Numbered from the stretch's first letter, positions 24,881-34,102 are shown. The stretch is DNA of 64,000 bases from Streptomyces sp. NBC_00273 (GCF_036178145.1 NZ_CP108067.1:2294001-2358000); one strand, 5' to 3'. Notes: generated by a model from the sequence alone, not told the origin. A program made the numbers and translations.

Positions 24881-27219
24881 CACGCCTCCCCGACCGCTGC
24901 CGGGTGCGCTCCGGCCGTGGCGAACGGTTCCCCGTACAGATAGCGGCCGAGCGCGGTGAGCGGGAACACCTGCCGGTACAGGTGGTAGTTGATGGAGAAG
25001 TCCCACGGGAAGCCGGTGCCGGTGAAGTACGGCTCGTCCCAGGTGCCGTCCTCCTTCTGGGTCTGCACCAGGTGGGCGATGCCCCGCTCCACGGCCCTGC
25101 CCTCGCGCTCACCGGCCGACAGCAGGGCCATCAGCGCCCAGGCGGTCTGCGAGGCGGTGGAGGCGCCCTTCCCGGCCCAGGACCGGTCCTTGTAGGAACG
25201 CTGGTCCTCGCCCCACCCGCCGTCCTCGTTCTGTACGGACTCCAGCCAGCGCACGGCCCGCCGGATCGCGGGATGCCCCGGGGAGATCCCGGCGGCGGCG
25301 AGGGCCGGGACCACCGAGCCGGTGCCGTAGACGTAGTTGGTGCCCCAGCGGCCGAACCAGCCGCCGTTCTCCTCCTGTTCGTCCATCAGCCAGGCGATGC
25401 CGCGCCGGGTCCGGGCGTCTCCCGCACGGCCCTCGAAGGCGAGCATCTCCACCACGTGGGCGGTGACGTCGGCCGAGGGCGGGTCGATGACCTCGCCGAA
25501 GTCGCAGAAGGGCAGCTTGTTCGGGAGGGGGCTGGTGTTGTCGGCGTCGAAGGCGCCCCACGCCCCGTTCCTCGACTGCATGCCGAGGGTCCAGGACACG
25601 CCGCGGGCGATGGCCGCCTCGACCCGGGCCGGGTCCGGGTGCTTGACCCGGCGCAGGGCGAGGACCACCTCGGCCGTGTCGTCGATGTCGGGGTAGGTGT
25701 CGTTGTGGAACTCGAACGCCCAGCCGCCGGGGGCGAGCCCGGGCCGGCGCACGGCCCAGTCGCCCGTGCGGACGATCTCCTCGCCGAGCATCCAGTCGGC
25801 GGCCTTGACCAGCGCCGGGTGGTCGGGGCGCAGGCCCGCGTCGGCCAGGGCGATCGCGGCGAGGCAGGTGTCCCACACCGGGGACTGACAGGCCTCGATC
25901 ATCCGGGCGCCGTCCGCGCGCCACACCGCGAACCGTTCCAGGGACTCCAGTCCGGCGCGCATCACCGGATGCCCGAGGTCGTAGCCGAGCAGGTGCAGGG
26001 CGATGACCGAGTACACGGCGGGCGGCTGGATCCCGCCCCAGCAGCCGTCGTTCTCCTGGCGTTCGACGATCCAGCGGCCGGCAGTGGCCATCGCGGCCTT
26101 GCGCAGCCGGCGCGGAGCGAACCGCCGGTAGACGTGCAGGGCCTTGTCCATCCGCTGGAAGGCGCCGTCCCAGCTGGTCAGCGGGGCGAGTCTCCTGGCC
26201 GGGTAGGGCGTCCGCGCGTCGGCGTGCAGCTCGTCGAGGGCGAAGGGGGCCGGGCGGACCGGGCGCAGTGCGGAGACCACGGTGAGCGGGACGATGGTCT
26301 GGCGGGCCCAGCAGCCGAAGTCGTAGATGTTCAGGGGCACCCAGGGCGGCAGGAAGACCAGCTCGGGCGGGAGTTCGGGCAGGTGCTCCCAGTTCCACCA
26401 GCCGAAGAGGGCCAGCCAGATCCGGGTGAAGACGCGGGCGGCGGCGATCCCGCCGTGGGCCCTGATCCAGGCCGAGGCACGGGTCATGTGCGGGGCGTCC
26501 GGCGCGTCCCCGGCGAGGCGCAGCGCGACGTAGGCCTCGATGGTGGCGGACAGTTCGGCCGGTCCGCCGTGGAAGGTGGCCCAGGTCCCGTCCTCGCGCT
26601 GTTCGCCGCGGATGAAGAGGGCGGCGGCCCGGGTGGTGGCCTCGTCCCGGATCCCGAGGAACTGCCGCAGCAGCAGGTCCTCCGCGTCCATGGTGACGTT
26701 GGTCTCCAGGTCGCCCTTCCACCAGCCTTCGGGGTCCTGGCGGTCCAGCAGGTTGCGGGTGGCCCGCGCGGCGGCCTCGTACACCCCCGGCCGGGTGCCG
26801 TCCGGCGGCCGGGGCAGGTCCGCGGTGGTCCGGCCCGGCCGGTCGGGCCCCGGGCCGGGGGACGGGTCCACGGTGCGGGCACGGCCGCCGCCCCGGCCGG
26901 TGTTCGGCGCGGGCTGGCCGCCCGGCTTCGCCGCGGGCGGCATCGTGGCCACGCCCTGCCGGCCGGCGGGCGGGGCCAACGGGCCCGGTTCGGCCGTCGA
27001 CGGGGCGGAACGGGCGCCCTGCGCGCCGGCCGTGCCCGGCGGGCCGTACTCGGCCCGCGGGCCTGCCCGGCCCGCACGGGACGGGGCGGGCGGACCCGGT
27101 TCCGCGGCCGGACCACGGGCGCGCCCCACGCCGGGGCCTGCCGGGAGGCCTTGGGCCCCCGGGGTGGATTCGCTGCCGGCGCCGGCGCCCTCGGCGCTGC
27201 CGTCGGTCGTCGCTGTCAT
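24880..27219 (-). CDS. shc: Squalene-hopene cyclase
   Basis: Cyclises squalene to hopene/hopanol at the membrane. The catalytic DxDD motif is PDIDDTAEVV, and QW repeats are plentiful (QDPEGWWKG, QENDGCWGG, QSRNGAWGAF, QEENGGWFGRWG, QNEDGGWGE, QKEDGTWDE). At 779 residues it exceeds the usual 630-680. The surplus is a disordered N-terminus of about 140 residues rich in Gly, Pro and Ala. The start is supported by AAGGGGAAGCC directly before the ATG, so the extension seems genuinely translated. Confidence 0.95.
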   Translation of the reverse strand: MTATTDGSAEGAGAGSESTPGAQGLPAGPGVGRARGPAAEPGPPAPSRAGRAGPRAEYGPPGTAGAQGARSAPSTAEPGPLAPPAGRQGVATMPPAAKPGGQPAPNTGRGGGRARTVDPSPGPGPDRPGRTTADLPRPPDGTRPGVYEAAARATRNLLDRQDPEGWWKGDLETNVTMDAEDLLLRQFLGIRDEATTRAAALFIRGEQREDGTWATFHGGPAELSATIEAYVALRLAGDAPDAPHMTRASAWIRAHGGIAAARVFTRIWLALFGWWNWEHLPELPPELVFLPPWVPLNIYDFGCWARQTIVPLTVVSALRPVRPAPFALDELHADARTPYPARRLAPLTSWDGAFQRMDKALHVYRRFAPRRLRKAAMATAGRWIVERQENDGCWGGIQPPAVYSVIALHLLGYDLGHPVMRAGLESLERFAVWRADGARMIEACQSPVWDTCLAAIALADAGLRPDHPALVKAADWMLGEEIVRTGDWAVRRPGLAPGGWAFEFHNDTYPDIDDTAEVVLALRRVKHPDPARVEAAIARGVSWTLGMQSRNGAWGAFDADNTSPLPNKLPFCDFGEVIDPPSADVTAHVVEMLAFEGRAGDARTRRGIAWLMDEQEENGGWFGRWGTNYVYGTGSVVPALAAAGISPGHPAIRRAVRWLESVQNEDGGWGEDQRSYKDRSWAGKGASTASQTAWALMALLSAGEREGRAVERGIAHLVQTQKEDGTWDEPYFTGTGFPWDFSINYHLYRQVFPLTALGRYLYGEPFATAGAHPAAVGEA

Positions 27220-27339
27220 GGCTTCCCCTTAGAACAGTGTCCTCTGCTGTGCTGGGGTCTGCCGTCGGCCGGTGCGCGCCACGCTCAGGTGGCGGCGCCG
27301 GCCGGCGACTCGCGATTCATATCCGCTGTCGGGTGGCGA

Positions 27340-28515
27340 TCACCTCTTGCGCACGACGACGAAGTCCGCGAGGGCCACGAGCTGCTCGCGCACGCGCTGC
27401 GGCATGTCGACGTCGTCCAGGGCCCGGATCGCGACGGCGTGCTGGCGGCGCGCCTCGTCGGCGGTCCACTGGCGGCCGCCGGCCGCCTCGATGAGGGCCG
27501 CGCGGGCCGCGAACTCCTCCTCCGAGAAGTTCTCGAAGTCGCTGCTCTTGGCGTCGGCGGCGAGCAGTTCGGCGAGCTGCTCGGAGGCCTCCCCGCCGGC
27601 GGCGAGTGCGGCGACCACCGGCAGGGACTTCTTGCGCTGGCGCAGGTCGCTCCAGGTCTGCTTGCCGGTCGCCTCCGGGTCGCCCCAGATGCCGAGCAGG
27701 TCGTCGATGGCCTGGAAGGCCAGGCCCAGGTGGTAGCCGTACTCCTCCAGCTTGTCGGCGGTGCGGTCGTCCGCGCCGCCGAGCACCGCGCCGATGGACA
27801 CCGCGCAGGCGAGGAGCGCGCCGGTCTTGTTGCCCTCCATCTCCAGGCACTCCTCGACGCTGACGCGCTCGCGGTGCTCGTAGGAGATGTCCTGCGCCTG
27901 GCCGTCGATGAGCTTGCGGCTGGCGGTGGTCAGGCGGCGGGTGGCGCGGCCGGCCTCGACGGTGCCGAGTTCCAGCAGGACCTCGTTGGCGAGGGCGAAC
28001 AGGGCGTCGCCGACCAGGATGGCCTGGGCCGGTCCGTGGACCTTCCACACGGTGTCGCGGTGGCGGCGCTGCTCGTCGCCGTCCATCAGGTCGTCGTGCA
28101 GCAGCGAGAAGTTGTGCACGAGCTCGACCGCGACGGCGCCGGGGATGCCGACCTCGGCCGCGGCGCCCGCGGCTTCGGCGGAGAGCAGCGCGAGCGCGGG
28201 ACGCACGGCCTTGCCGCCGTCGCCGTCCGCCGCGTTGCCCTGGGCGTCGATCCAGCCGAAGTGGTAGGCGGCGACGGTGTCCATGGGCGCCGCGAGCCGG
28301 TCGACGGCGGCGCGGAGCGCGGGGGTCGAGAGCGTACGGCCGCGTTCCAGGAGCGCGATCGTGTCCGCCTTCTCCACGCCCCCTCCGGCTGTGCCCACAC
28401 TGGCATCCGTGTTCTCGACAGCCGGGTTCCCCGGGTTCACTGGCTCTCCTCTTGTTCCTGTACTTGCGGTGCTGGTGGTGCTAGTGGTGCCGGTGCTGCT
28501 GATGGTGCTCGTCAT
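27340..28515 (-). CDS. Polyprenyl (farnesyl-type) diphosphate synthase
   Basis: 391 residues. The two Asp-rich motifs are LLHDDLMDGD (first, DDxxD) and FQAIDDLLGIWGD (second). It condenses isopentenyl-PP with allylic diphosphates, presumably supplying farnesyl-PP to HpnD/HpnC for squalene. The first 50 residues are a Ser/Thr/Gly-rich extension. The ATG overlaps the hpnE stop by 4 nt and is preceded by GCAGGAGG. It is the usual prenyl synthase of streptomycete hopanoid operons. Confidence 0.9.
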   Translation of the reverse strand: MTSTISSTGTTSTTSTASTGTRGEPVNPGNPAVENTDASVGTAGGGVEKADTIALLERGRTLSTPALRAAVDRLAAPMDTVAAYHFGWIDAQGNAADGDGGKAVRPALALLSAEAAGAAAEVGIPGAVAVELVHNFSLLHDDLMDGDEQRRHRDTVWKVHGPAQAILVGDALFALANEVLLELGTVEAGRATRRLTTASRKLIDGQAQDISYEHRERVSVEECLEMEGNKTGALLACAVSIGAVLGGADDRTADKLEEYGYHLGLAFQAIDDLLGIWGDPEATGKQTWSDLRQRKKSLPVVAALAAGGEASEQLAELLAADAKSSDFENFSEEEFAARAALIEAAGGRQWTADEARRQHAVAIRALDDVDMPQRVREQLVALADFVVVRKR

Positions 28516-29891
28516 GCCGCCTCCTGCAGAGGGTGTTCGCGGTGGCGGCCGAGCGCGGCGAGTGCGGCGTGGGCCGCGCTCAGTCCGCTCCGGACGGCGC
28601 TCTCCATGGTCGCGGGCCAGCCCGTGGCAGTCCACGCACCGGCGAGATAGAGCCCCGGCGTGTCGGTGCGCGCCCCGGGGCGCAGTCGGCCGACGCCGGG
28701 GGTGGGGGCGAAGGTGGCCGTCCGCTCCCGGGTGACGAAGAAGTCCCGTACCTTGGCGTCGCGCGCGGCGGGCAACAGCCGCTCCAGCTCGGGCAGGTAC
28801 TTGGCGCGCAGGACCGAGACGGGCTCGTCGATGTCGTCCTGGGCGACGGACTGGGACAGGGCCAAGTACTGGCCGCCGTCGGGGAGTCCGGAGGATTCCG
28901 TACGGTCGAAGACCCACTGGACCGGGGAGCCGAGGGCGGCGAAGAAGGGCTGCTTGAGCACCTTGCGGTCGTAGACCACGTGGACGTTGAGGATGGGCGC
29001 GGTGCCGATGTCCAGGAGCGTGTCGCGGTCGGGGAGGGCGTCGGCGGGCAGCAGCCCGTGCGCCTCGCGCTGCGGGACGGCGAGCACGACGGTGCCCGCC
29101 TCCAGGGACTCGTCCTCGGTGTCGATCCGCCACGCCCCCTCGGGCATGCGGGAGATGTCCGTGACGCGGGTGCGCAGCTCGGTCCGTACGCCGGCCGCGT
29201 CGAGCGCCTTGCGGGCGAGGGTGTCGTGCAGTTCGCCCAGCGGTACCCGGGCCCAGCCGATGTCGGCGGCGCCCTTCTCGGAGAGCAGGCCGGTCTTGAA
29301 GACCATGGCGGCCAGGCCCAGTGAGGACTGCTCGGCGGTGGCGTTCAGGGTGGCGATGCCGACCAGGTCCCAGAGGGCCTCGATCGTGCGGGCGGACTGC
29401 CCGTAGCGGCCGAGCCAGGTCGCGAAGTCCACGCCGTCGAGCGCCGGGTCGGTGGGGTCCAGGCGGCGCAGCGCGAGGGCGGCGCGGCCGACGCTCAGCC
29501 GTTCGGCGAGGGAGAGGTGCCGGTAGCGGGCGAGCGATCCGGCCAGGTGCAGGGGCACGGGCAGGGCGCTGCGGCGCAGCCGGCCCAGGCGCGGTCCGCC
29601 GGGGCGGGCGACGTCCAGGACGGGTACGTCGAGCCGGTCCTGCAGGGGTGCGAGGGCGGCGCCGTCGATGCGGTCGAGGAACCACCGGTAGCCGGTGCAG
29701 CAGCGCAGGTAGACGTGCTGGCCGTTGTCGACTTCGAGGTCGCCGCGCTTGAAGGAGAAGGCGAGCCCGCCGAGCCGGGGGCGGCCCTCGAGCAGGGTGA
29801 CGCGGAGCCCGGCGTCGGCGAGTTCGAGGGCGGTGGTGACCCCGGCGAGTCCGCCGCCCACGACGACGGCGTGCTGTTCGAAGCCGGTCAT
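28512..29891 (-). CDS. hpnE: Hydroxysqualene dehydroxylase HpnE (FAD)
   Basis: A 459-residue FAD-dependent amine-oxidase/desaturase-fold protein. The N-terminal dinucleotide motif is VVVGGGLAGVTTALELADAG, and the C-terminal FAD contact is LYLAGAWTATGWPATMESAV. In the HpnCDE route it reduces hydroxysqualene to squalene. Both ends overlap the neighbouring genes. Confidence 0.92.
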   Translation of the reverse strand: MTGFEQHAVVVGGGLAGVTTALELADAGLRVTLLEGRPRLGGLAFSFKRGDLEVDNGQHVYLRCCTGYRWFLDRIDGAALAPLQDRLDVPVLDVARPGGPRLGRLRRSALPVPLHLAGSLARYRHLSLAERLSVGRAALALRRLDPTDPALDGVDFATWLGRYGQSARTIEALWDLVGIATLNATAEQSSLGLAAMVFKTGLLSEKGAADIGWARVPLGELHDTLARKALDAAGVRTELRTRVTDISRMPEGAWRIDTEDESLEAGTVVLAVPQREAHGLLPADALPDRDTLLDIGTAPILNVHVVYDRKVLKQPFFAALGSPVQWVFDRTESSGLPDGGQYLALSQSVAQDDIDEPVSVLRAKYLPELERLLPAARDAKVRDFFVTRERTATFAPTPGVGRLRPGARTDTPGLYLAGAWTATGWPATMESAVRSGLSAAHAALAALGRHREHPLQEAA

Positions 29892-30136
29892 GCGCCCTCC
29901 CCCGTGGTGCGGTGGCCCTCCGGGCCGGCCGGTCGGTCCTGCGCGGGCGGGGCCGCCCGGTGTGCGGCTGCCCGGCCCGTGTGGCCGCGGTCCGCCGGAG
30001 GAGACGCACCCGCCGCCGGGGCGGTTGCCCGGGCGGCGTCCCGGCCGGGACGGCCGGTCGGGCGCGGGCGCAGGCGTGTGCGCGCCGCGGATGCGGCCGG
30101 ACCGGCCGCCTCCGGAAGCGCGGTGATCGTGGTCAT
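29888..30136 (-). CDS. Small Ala/Pro/Arg-rich protein coupled in hopanoid operon
   Basis: 82 residues, beginning MTTITALPEAAGPAASAA and ending TTGEGA. It is basic and probably disordered, with no motif I can assign. It is credible because its ATG overlaps the hpnD stop (TGATG), its stop overlaps the hpnE ATG (ATGA), and CCGGAGGCGAGCC precedes it. It may mainly keep ribosomes moving from hpnD to hpnE, or it may be a small accessory protein. Confidence 0.6.
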   Translation of the reverse strand: MTTITALPEAAGPAASAARTRLRPRPTGRPGRDAARATAPAAGASPPADRGHTGRAAAHRAAPPAQDRPAGPEGHRTTGEGA

Positions 30137-31098
30137 CAGGCTCGCCTCCGGGTGTTCTGGCGGGAGACGGTGCGTGCGTCGAGGCCGGACAGGCCGCGCA
30201 CGGCGACGTACGCCTTCTCGTGCGGCGGCAGCGACACGCGGCCCCGCAGCACCGCCTCCGGTTCCCGCTCGATGCGGTCCAGCAGGCGCCGGTAGATGCC
30301 GGCCATGGCGGCCACGCAGGCGCCGCTGCGCCGGTCGAGCATCGGCAGCAGCCGGTAGCCCTCGGCGAACAGGGCGCGGGCGCGCCGGACTTCGTGGTGG
30401 ACGAGTCCGGCGAAGTCGGAGCCGGCGGGCATCCGGTCGCTGCGGAAGCCTTCCGAGCAGCCGAACTTGGCGAGGTCCTCGGCGGGCAGGTAGGTCCGCC
30501 CGTTGCCGGCGTCCTCGCGAACGTCCCGCAGGATGTTGGTGAGTTGCAGGGCGAGGCCGAGGGTGTCGGCGTACTCCCCGGCGCGCGCGGCTTCGGCAGC
30601 TGCGAGGCCCGGGCCGTTCACCGTGCCGAACACGCCGAGCGAGAGCCGCCCGATGGCCCCGGCCACGCAGCGGCAGTAGGTCTTGAGGTCGTCCCAGGTC
30701 TCGTAGGTCTCGCCGCGGACGTCCATCAGGACCCCGTCGATGAGCTCGTCGAGACCGCCGAGCGGGATCGGGAAGCGGCGCGCGGCGTGCGTGAGGGCGA
30801 CGGCGACCGGGTCGGTGTCGTCCTCGTCGACCTCCTCGGCGAGGATCCGCCCGAGCAGGGCGCGGGTCTCCTCCAGCCGGGCGAACTTGGCTTCGGGCGC
30901 CAGCGTGCCGTCGCCGATGTCGTCGACCCGCCGCGAGAAGGCGTACAGCGCGGACATCGCCTGCCGCTTGTCGGTCGGCAGCAGCCGGATGCCGTAGGCG
31001 AAGTTGCGTGCCTGTGAACCGGTGACGGCCTCGCAGTAGCTGTAGGCGGCCTGGACCGGTGCGGACGCGTGTGTGAGGCCCTCCACGGTCGGGCTCAC
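30136..31098 (-). CDS. hpnD: Presqualene diphosphate synthase HpnD
   Basis: 320 residues of the squalene/phytoene synthase family. The substrate-binding Asp motifs are SRRVDDIGD (about 55-63) and QLTNILRDVREDAGNGRTYLP. It condenses two farnesyl-PP to presqualene-PP. The GTG start overlaps the hpnC stop by 4 nt. Confidence 0.92.
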   Translation of the reverse strand: MSPTVEGLTHASAPVQAAYSYCEAVTGSQARNFAYGIRLLPTDKRQAMSALYAFSRRVDDIGDGTLAPEAKFARLEETRALLGRILAEEVDEDDTDPVAVALTHAARRFPIPLGGLDELIDGVLMDVRGETYETWDDLKTYCRCVAGAIGRLSLGVFGTVNGPGLAAAEAARAGEYADTLGLALQLTNILRDVREDAGNGRTYLPAEDLAKFGCSEGFRSDRMPAGSDFAGLVHHEVRRARALFAEGYRLLPMLDRRSGACVAAMAGIYRRLLDRIEREPEAVLRGRVSLPPHEKAYVAVRGLSGLDARTVSRQNTRRRA

Positions 31099-32033
31099 CC
31101 CTTTCTCGGCGCTGTGCGCAGGACGGCGGCCACCTCGCGGAGCAGGCCGTGCTTGGTGGGCTTGGGCGGGCCGGGGAGTACGTCGAAACCGGCGGCGGTG
31201 ACGGCTCGGAGGGCCGCACGCCCGCCTCCCACGAAGCCCGCGAGCAACAGCCGGAGTCTGCCGTGCACGCTCCCCACGAGCGGGGTGCCTTCGTCCAGCA
31301 GCTCGCGTGCGCGCTCGGTTTCGAACGCGATCAGGGAGCGTACGGACGCGCCGGCGGACGGGGCCGCGAGCTCCGCCTCGGTCACGTGGAAGCGGCGCAG
31401 GTCCTCGGCGGGCAGGTAGATCCGGTCGCGGCCGAGGTCCTCGGCGACGTCCTGGAGGTGTTCGACGATCTGCAGGGCGGTGCAGACGGCGTCGGAGCGG
31501 CGGATCCGTTCGGGGGTGCTGGTGCCGGTGAGGGAGAGCACCAGGCGGCCGACCGGGTTCGCGGACAACTCGCAGTAGCCGACCAGGTCGGCGTACGTCT
31601 CGTAGCGCGCGACCCGCTGGTCCTGGCGGTTGGCCTCGATCAGCCCGAGGAACGGCTCGGGGGTCAGGTCGTGGGCGCGGACGACGGGCCGCAGGGCCTG
31701 CAGCAGCGGGTGCCGCGGCGCGCCGGCGGGGCTGCCGGAACCGTTGAAGACACGGTGCAGGTCCGCTTCGAGTGCGTCGAGCATGGCGAGCCGGTCGTCG
31801 ACCGCGGCGGGGTCGAGACCGAGGAGTACGGCGTCGTGCCCGCCGGGGGCCAGGTCGCCGTCGCCGATGTCGTCGACGAGGCGCGCGTACCCGTAGACGG
31901 CCGTCAGTCCGTCGCGCCAGGCGCGGGGGAGGAAGACGGGAGCGACGGGGAAGTTCTCCGCCGCCGCCTTGTCGAGGGTGGCACTCACGTGGACCGTGTC
32001 GGCCGGGGGTCGGATGCCGAGCCCCGGGGTCAC
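31095..32033 (-). CDS. hpnC: Hydroxysqualene synthase HpnC
   Basis: A 312-residue squalene/phytoene synthase homologue. Its Asp motifs are YARLVDDIGD and EHLQDVAEDLGRDRIYLP, and ENFPVAPVFLP near the start is typical of HpnC. It converts presqualene-PP to hydroxysqualene. It is the first gene of the nine-gene operon. The GTG start has no clear Shine-Dalgarno and there is no alternative start upstream before a stop codon, so it may be translated from a short leader. Confidence 0.92.
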   Translation of the reverse strand: MTPGLGIRPPADTVHVSATLDKAAAENFPVAPVFLPRAWRDGLTAVYGYARLVDDIGDGDLAPGGHDAVLLGLDPAAVDDRLAMLDALEADLHRVFNGSGSPAGAPRHPLLQALRPVVRAHDLTPEPFLGLIEANRQDQRVARYETYADLVGYCELSANPVGRLVLSLTGTSTPERIRRSDAVCTALQIVEHLQDVAEDLGRDRIYLPAEDLRRFHVTEAELAAPSAGASVRSLIAFETERARELLDEGTPLVGSVHGRLRLLLAGFVGGGRAALRAVTAAGFDVLPGPPKPTKHGLLREVAAVLRTAPRKG

Positions 32034-32317
32034 CGCCCGCCGCCCGGGGCGGGGACGGCCGTCGTGCCTGGGGGCCGGAGAATTCCCGTAGCCATTGCCG
32101 TCACATCTCCCGTTCTACACTGCCGACCCATTACATCCTATTTCGGACACGCCGCCGGGGGATTCCCCCGGCTGCCCCAAGGCCCTTCAACTGCGGGGAA
32201 TCGTCCCCTCTTGCCGCGATTGGGGACCGCCTCAGCTTACGCTGTAGAACGTCGCGGAGCCCTCCCGGGTATTCGCTCCGCCACCGAATGTCGCCGCGAA
32301 ATGCGAGAACACGATTG
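32034..32317 (-). promoter_or_regulatory. Hopanoid operon promoter region
   Basis: About 280 nt without a gene, including AT-richer patches (TTACATCCTATTTCGG, CTTACGCTGTAGAAC). It must hold the hpnC promoter on the minus strand. I could not define boxes with confidence. Confidence 0.4.
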
Positions 32318-32348
32318 AGGCCCCCGCCGCGCTGAGCGGCGGGGGCCT
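32318..32348 (-). terminator. Terminator after ABC-transporter gene
   Basis: Perfect 13-bp stem (AGGCCCCCGCCGC with its complement) around a GCTGA loop, 50 nt beyond the stop codon of the minus-strand gene at 32398. It separates the polymer cluster from the hopanoid operon. Confidence 0.85.
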
Positions 32349-32397
32349 TCGGGTGAAGCGGAAAAGCGCCGCAAGAGGGCGCCGCGCGACCCGGAGG

Positions 32398-33180
32398 TCA
32401 GCCGTTGGTGGCCTTCTCGTATGCCGAGACGACTTCCTCGGTGGGCCCGTCCATCAGGAGCTCGCCCTTCTCCAGCCACAGCACGCGGTCACAGGTGTCG
32501 CGGATGGACTTGTTGTTGTGGCTCACCAGGAAGACCGTGCCGGCCTTCTGCCGCAGTTCGCGGATCCGGTCCTCCGAACGCACCTGGAAGCTGCGGTCAC
32601 CGGTGGCCAGGGCCTCGTCGATCATCAGAACGTCGTGGTCCTTGGCCGCCGCGATCGAGAAGCGCAGGCGCGCCGCCATACCGGAGGAATAGGTACGCAT
32701 CGGCAGGGAGATGAAGTCGCCCTTCTCGTTGATGCCCGAGAAGTCGACGATGCTCTGGTAACGCTGCTTGATCTGCTCGCGGCTCATGCCCATCGCGAGA
32801 CCGCCGAGAACGACGTTCCGCTCACCGGTGAGGTCGTTCATCAGGGCCGCGTTGACGCCCAGCAGCGAGGGCTGGCCGTCGGTGTAGACCTTGCCCTCCT
32901 CGCAGGGCAGCAGGCCCGCGATGGCGCGCAGCAGGGTGGACTTGCCGGAGCCGTTGGAGCCGATGAGGCCGATCGCCTCGCCGCGGTAGGCGGTGAAGGA
33001 GACGCCGCGCACGGCGTGGACCCGCCGGACGCCCGGGGCGTCGCCCTTCTTCCGGCGGACTATCTTGCTGAGCGCGGCGGTGGCCGCGCCCTTGCCGCTG
33101 CTGCCGGTGTTGACCCGGTAGACGATGTGGACGCCGTCCGCGATCACGGTGGGGACGCGCCCCTGGGTGTTGTCAGCCAC
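32398..33180 (-). CDS. Wzt/TagH-type polysaccharide ABC exporter ATPase
   Basis: 260 residues. Walker A GSNGSGKSTLL, signature MRTYSSGMAARL, Walker B VLMIDEALATGD and H-loop VSHNNKS are all present. The YSSGM signature and DEALATGD belong to the teichoic-acid/O-antigen exporter subfamily. It powers export of a lipid-linked polymer across the membrane with the permease at 33173. The GTG start overlaps the permease stop by 8 nt, with AGGAG upstream. It lacks the C-terminal carbohydrate-binding domain of some Wzt proteins. Confidence 0.9.
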   Translation of the reverse strand: MADNTQGRVPTVIADGVHIVYRVNTGSSGKGAATAALSKIVRRKKGDAPGVRRVHAVRGVSFTAYRGEAIGLIGSNGSGKSTLLRAIAGLLPCEEGKVYTDGQPSLLGVNAALMNDLTGERNVVLGGLAMGMSREQIKQRYQSIVDFSGINEKGDFISLPMRTYSSGMAARLRFSIAAAKDHDVLMIDEALATGDRSFQVRSEDRIRELRQKAGTVFLVSHNNKSIRDTCDRVLWLEKGELLMDGPTEEVVSAYEKATNG

Positions 33181-34102
33181 GGCCGTAACGCTCCTCAGAC
33201 TTCCAGAAGTACACGAAGCCGCCGATGCCGATCACCACGGCCCAGCCCACGGCGAAGGCCCACACGTGCGGAGGCAGGTTCTCGGCGGTGTAGTCCTTGA
33301 TCAGGGCGAACCGGATGAGGTCCATGTAGATCGCGACCGGGTTCCACAGCAGCAGATCGCTGATCCACTGCGGCTGGTGCTTGAGGTAGACCCCGATCGG
33401 GAACATGACGCCGGAGGCGTACATCCAGGTACGCATCACGAACGGCATCAGCTGCGCCAGGTCGGGGGTCTTGGAACCCGCCCGCGCGAAGATCATGGCG
33501 AGGCCGGTGTTGAAGACGAACTGGAGCGCGAGCGTCGGGATCACCAGCAGCCAGGAGAGCTGCGGGTAGTTGCCGAAGCAGAGGGCGACGATGAAGACGA
33601 CGATCATCGAGTACAGCAGCTGCTGGAGCTGCTGGAGCGAGAAGGACACCGGCAGGGCGGCGCGCGGGAAGTGCAGCGCCCGCACCAGGCCGAGGTTCCC
33701 GGAGATCGCCCGGACGCCCGCCATCAGCGAGCTCTGCGTGAAGGTGAAGACGAAGATGCCCATCACCAGGAACGGGATGTAGACGTCCTTGGGCATGTCA
33801 CGGCCGGCTTGGAGGATCAGACCGAAGATCAGCCAGTAGACGACCGCGTTCAGCAGCGGGGTCGCCACCTGCCAGACCTGGCCGAGCTTCGCCTGGCTGT
33901 ACTGCGCGACCAGCTTGGCCCGGGAGAAGGCCATGATGAAGTGGCGCCGGCCCCAGAGCTGCCGCACGTATTCGCCCAGGCCCGGCCGGGCGCCGCTGAC
34001 CGAGAGGCCGTACTTCCTGGCGAGCTCCGCGGGGCTCAGCCCCGCGTCGTCGGACAGCGGCCTGCTCGTGGCGAGGGCGCCGTCGTGGGTTGTGTCACTC
34101 AC
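33173..34102 (-). CDS. Wzm/TagG-type ABC exporter permease
   Basis: 309 residues. A cytosolic N-terminus with an amphipathic segment is followed by six hydrophobic helices from about residue 85, in the ABC-2 arrangement (QVWQVATPLLNAVVYWLIFG, IPFLVMGIFVFTFTQSSL, LLWNPVAIYMDLIRFAL). It forms the channel with the ATPase above. The GTG start has only a weak ribosome binding site. It is separated from the upstream glycosyltransferase by 94 nt. Confidence 0.9.
   Translation of the reverse strand: MSDTTHDGALATSRPLSDDAGLSPAELARKYGLSVSGARPGLGEYVRQLWGRRHFIMAFSRAKLVAQYSQAKLGQVWQVATPLLNAVVYWLIFGLILQAGRDMPKDVYIPFLVMGIFVFTFTQSSLMAGVRAISGNLGLVRALHFPRAALPVSFSLQQLQQLLYSMIVVFIVALCFGNYPQLSWLLVIPTLALQFVFNTGLAMIFARAGSKTPDLAQLMPFVMRTWMYASGVMFPIGVYLKHQPQWISDLLLWNPVAIYMDLIRFALIKDYTAENLPPHVWAFAVGWAVVIGIGGFVYFWKSEERYGRG

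Noticed and set aside
24694..28650. Very long open frame on the plus strand across the cyclase and prenyl synthase genes
   Set aside because: It is antisense to well-recognised genes with intact motifs. Such frames arise from the high GC at third codon positions, and its translation is a low-complexity Gly/Arg/Val mix with no motif.
27340..30009. One continuous 889-codon minus-strand frame joining the prenyl synthase to the region upstream
   Set aside because: The upstream 500 codons are out of frame with hpnE, which is clearly genuine. The real prenyl synthase start is the ATG overlapping the hpnE stop codon.
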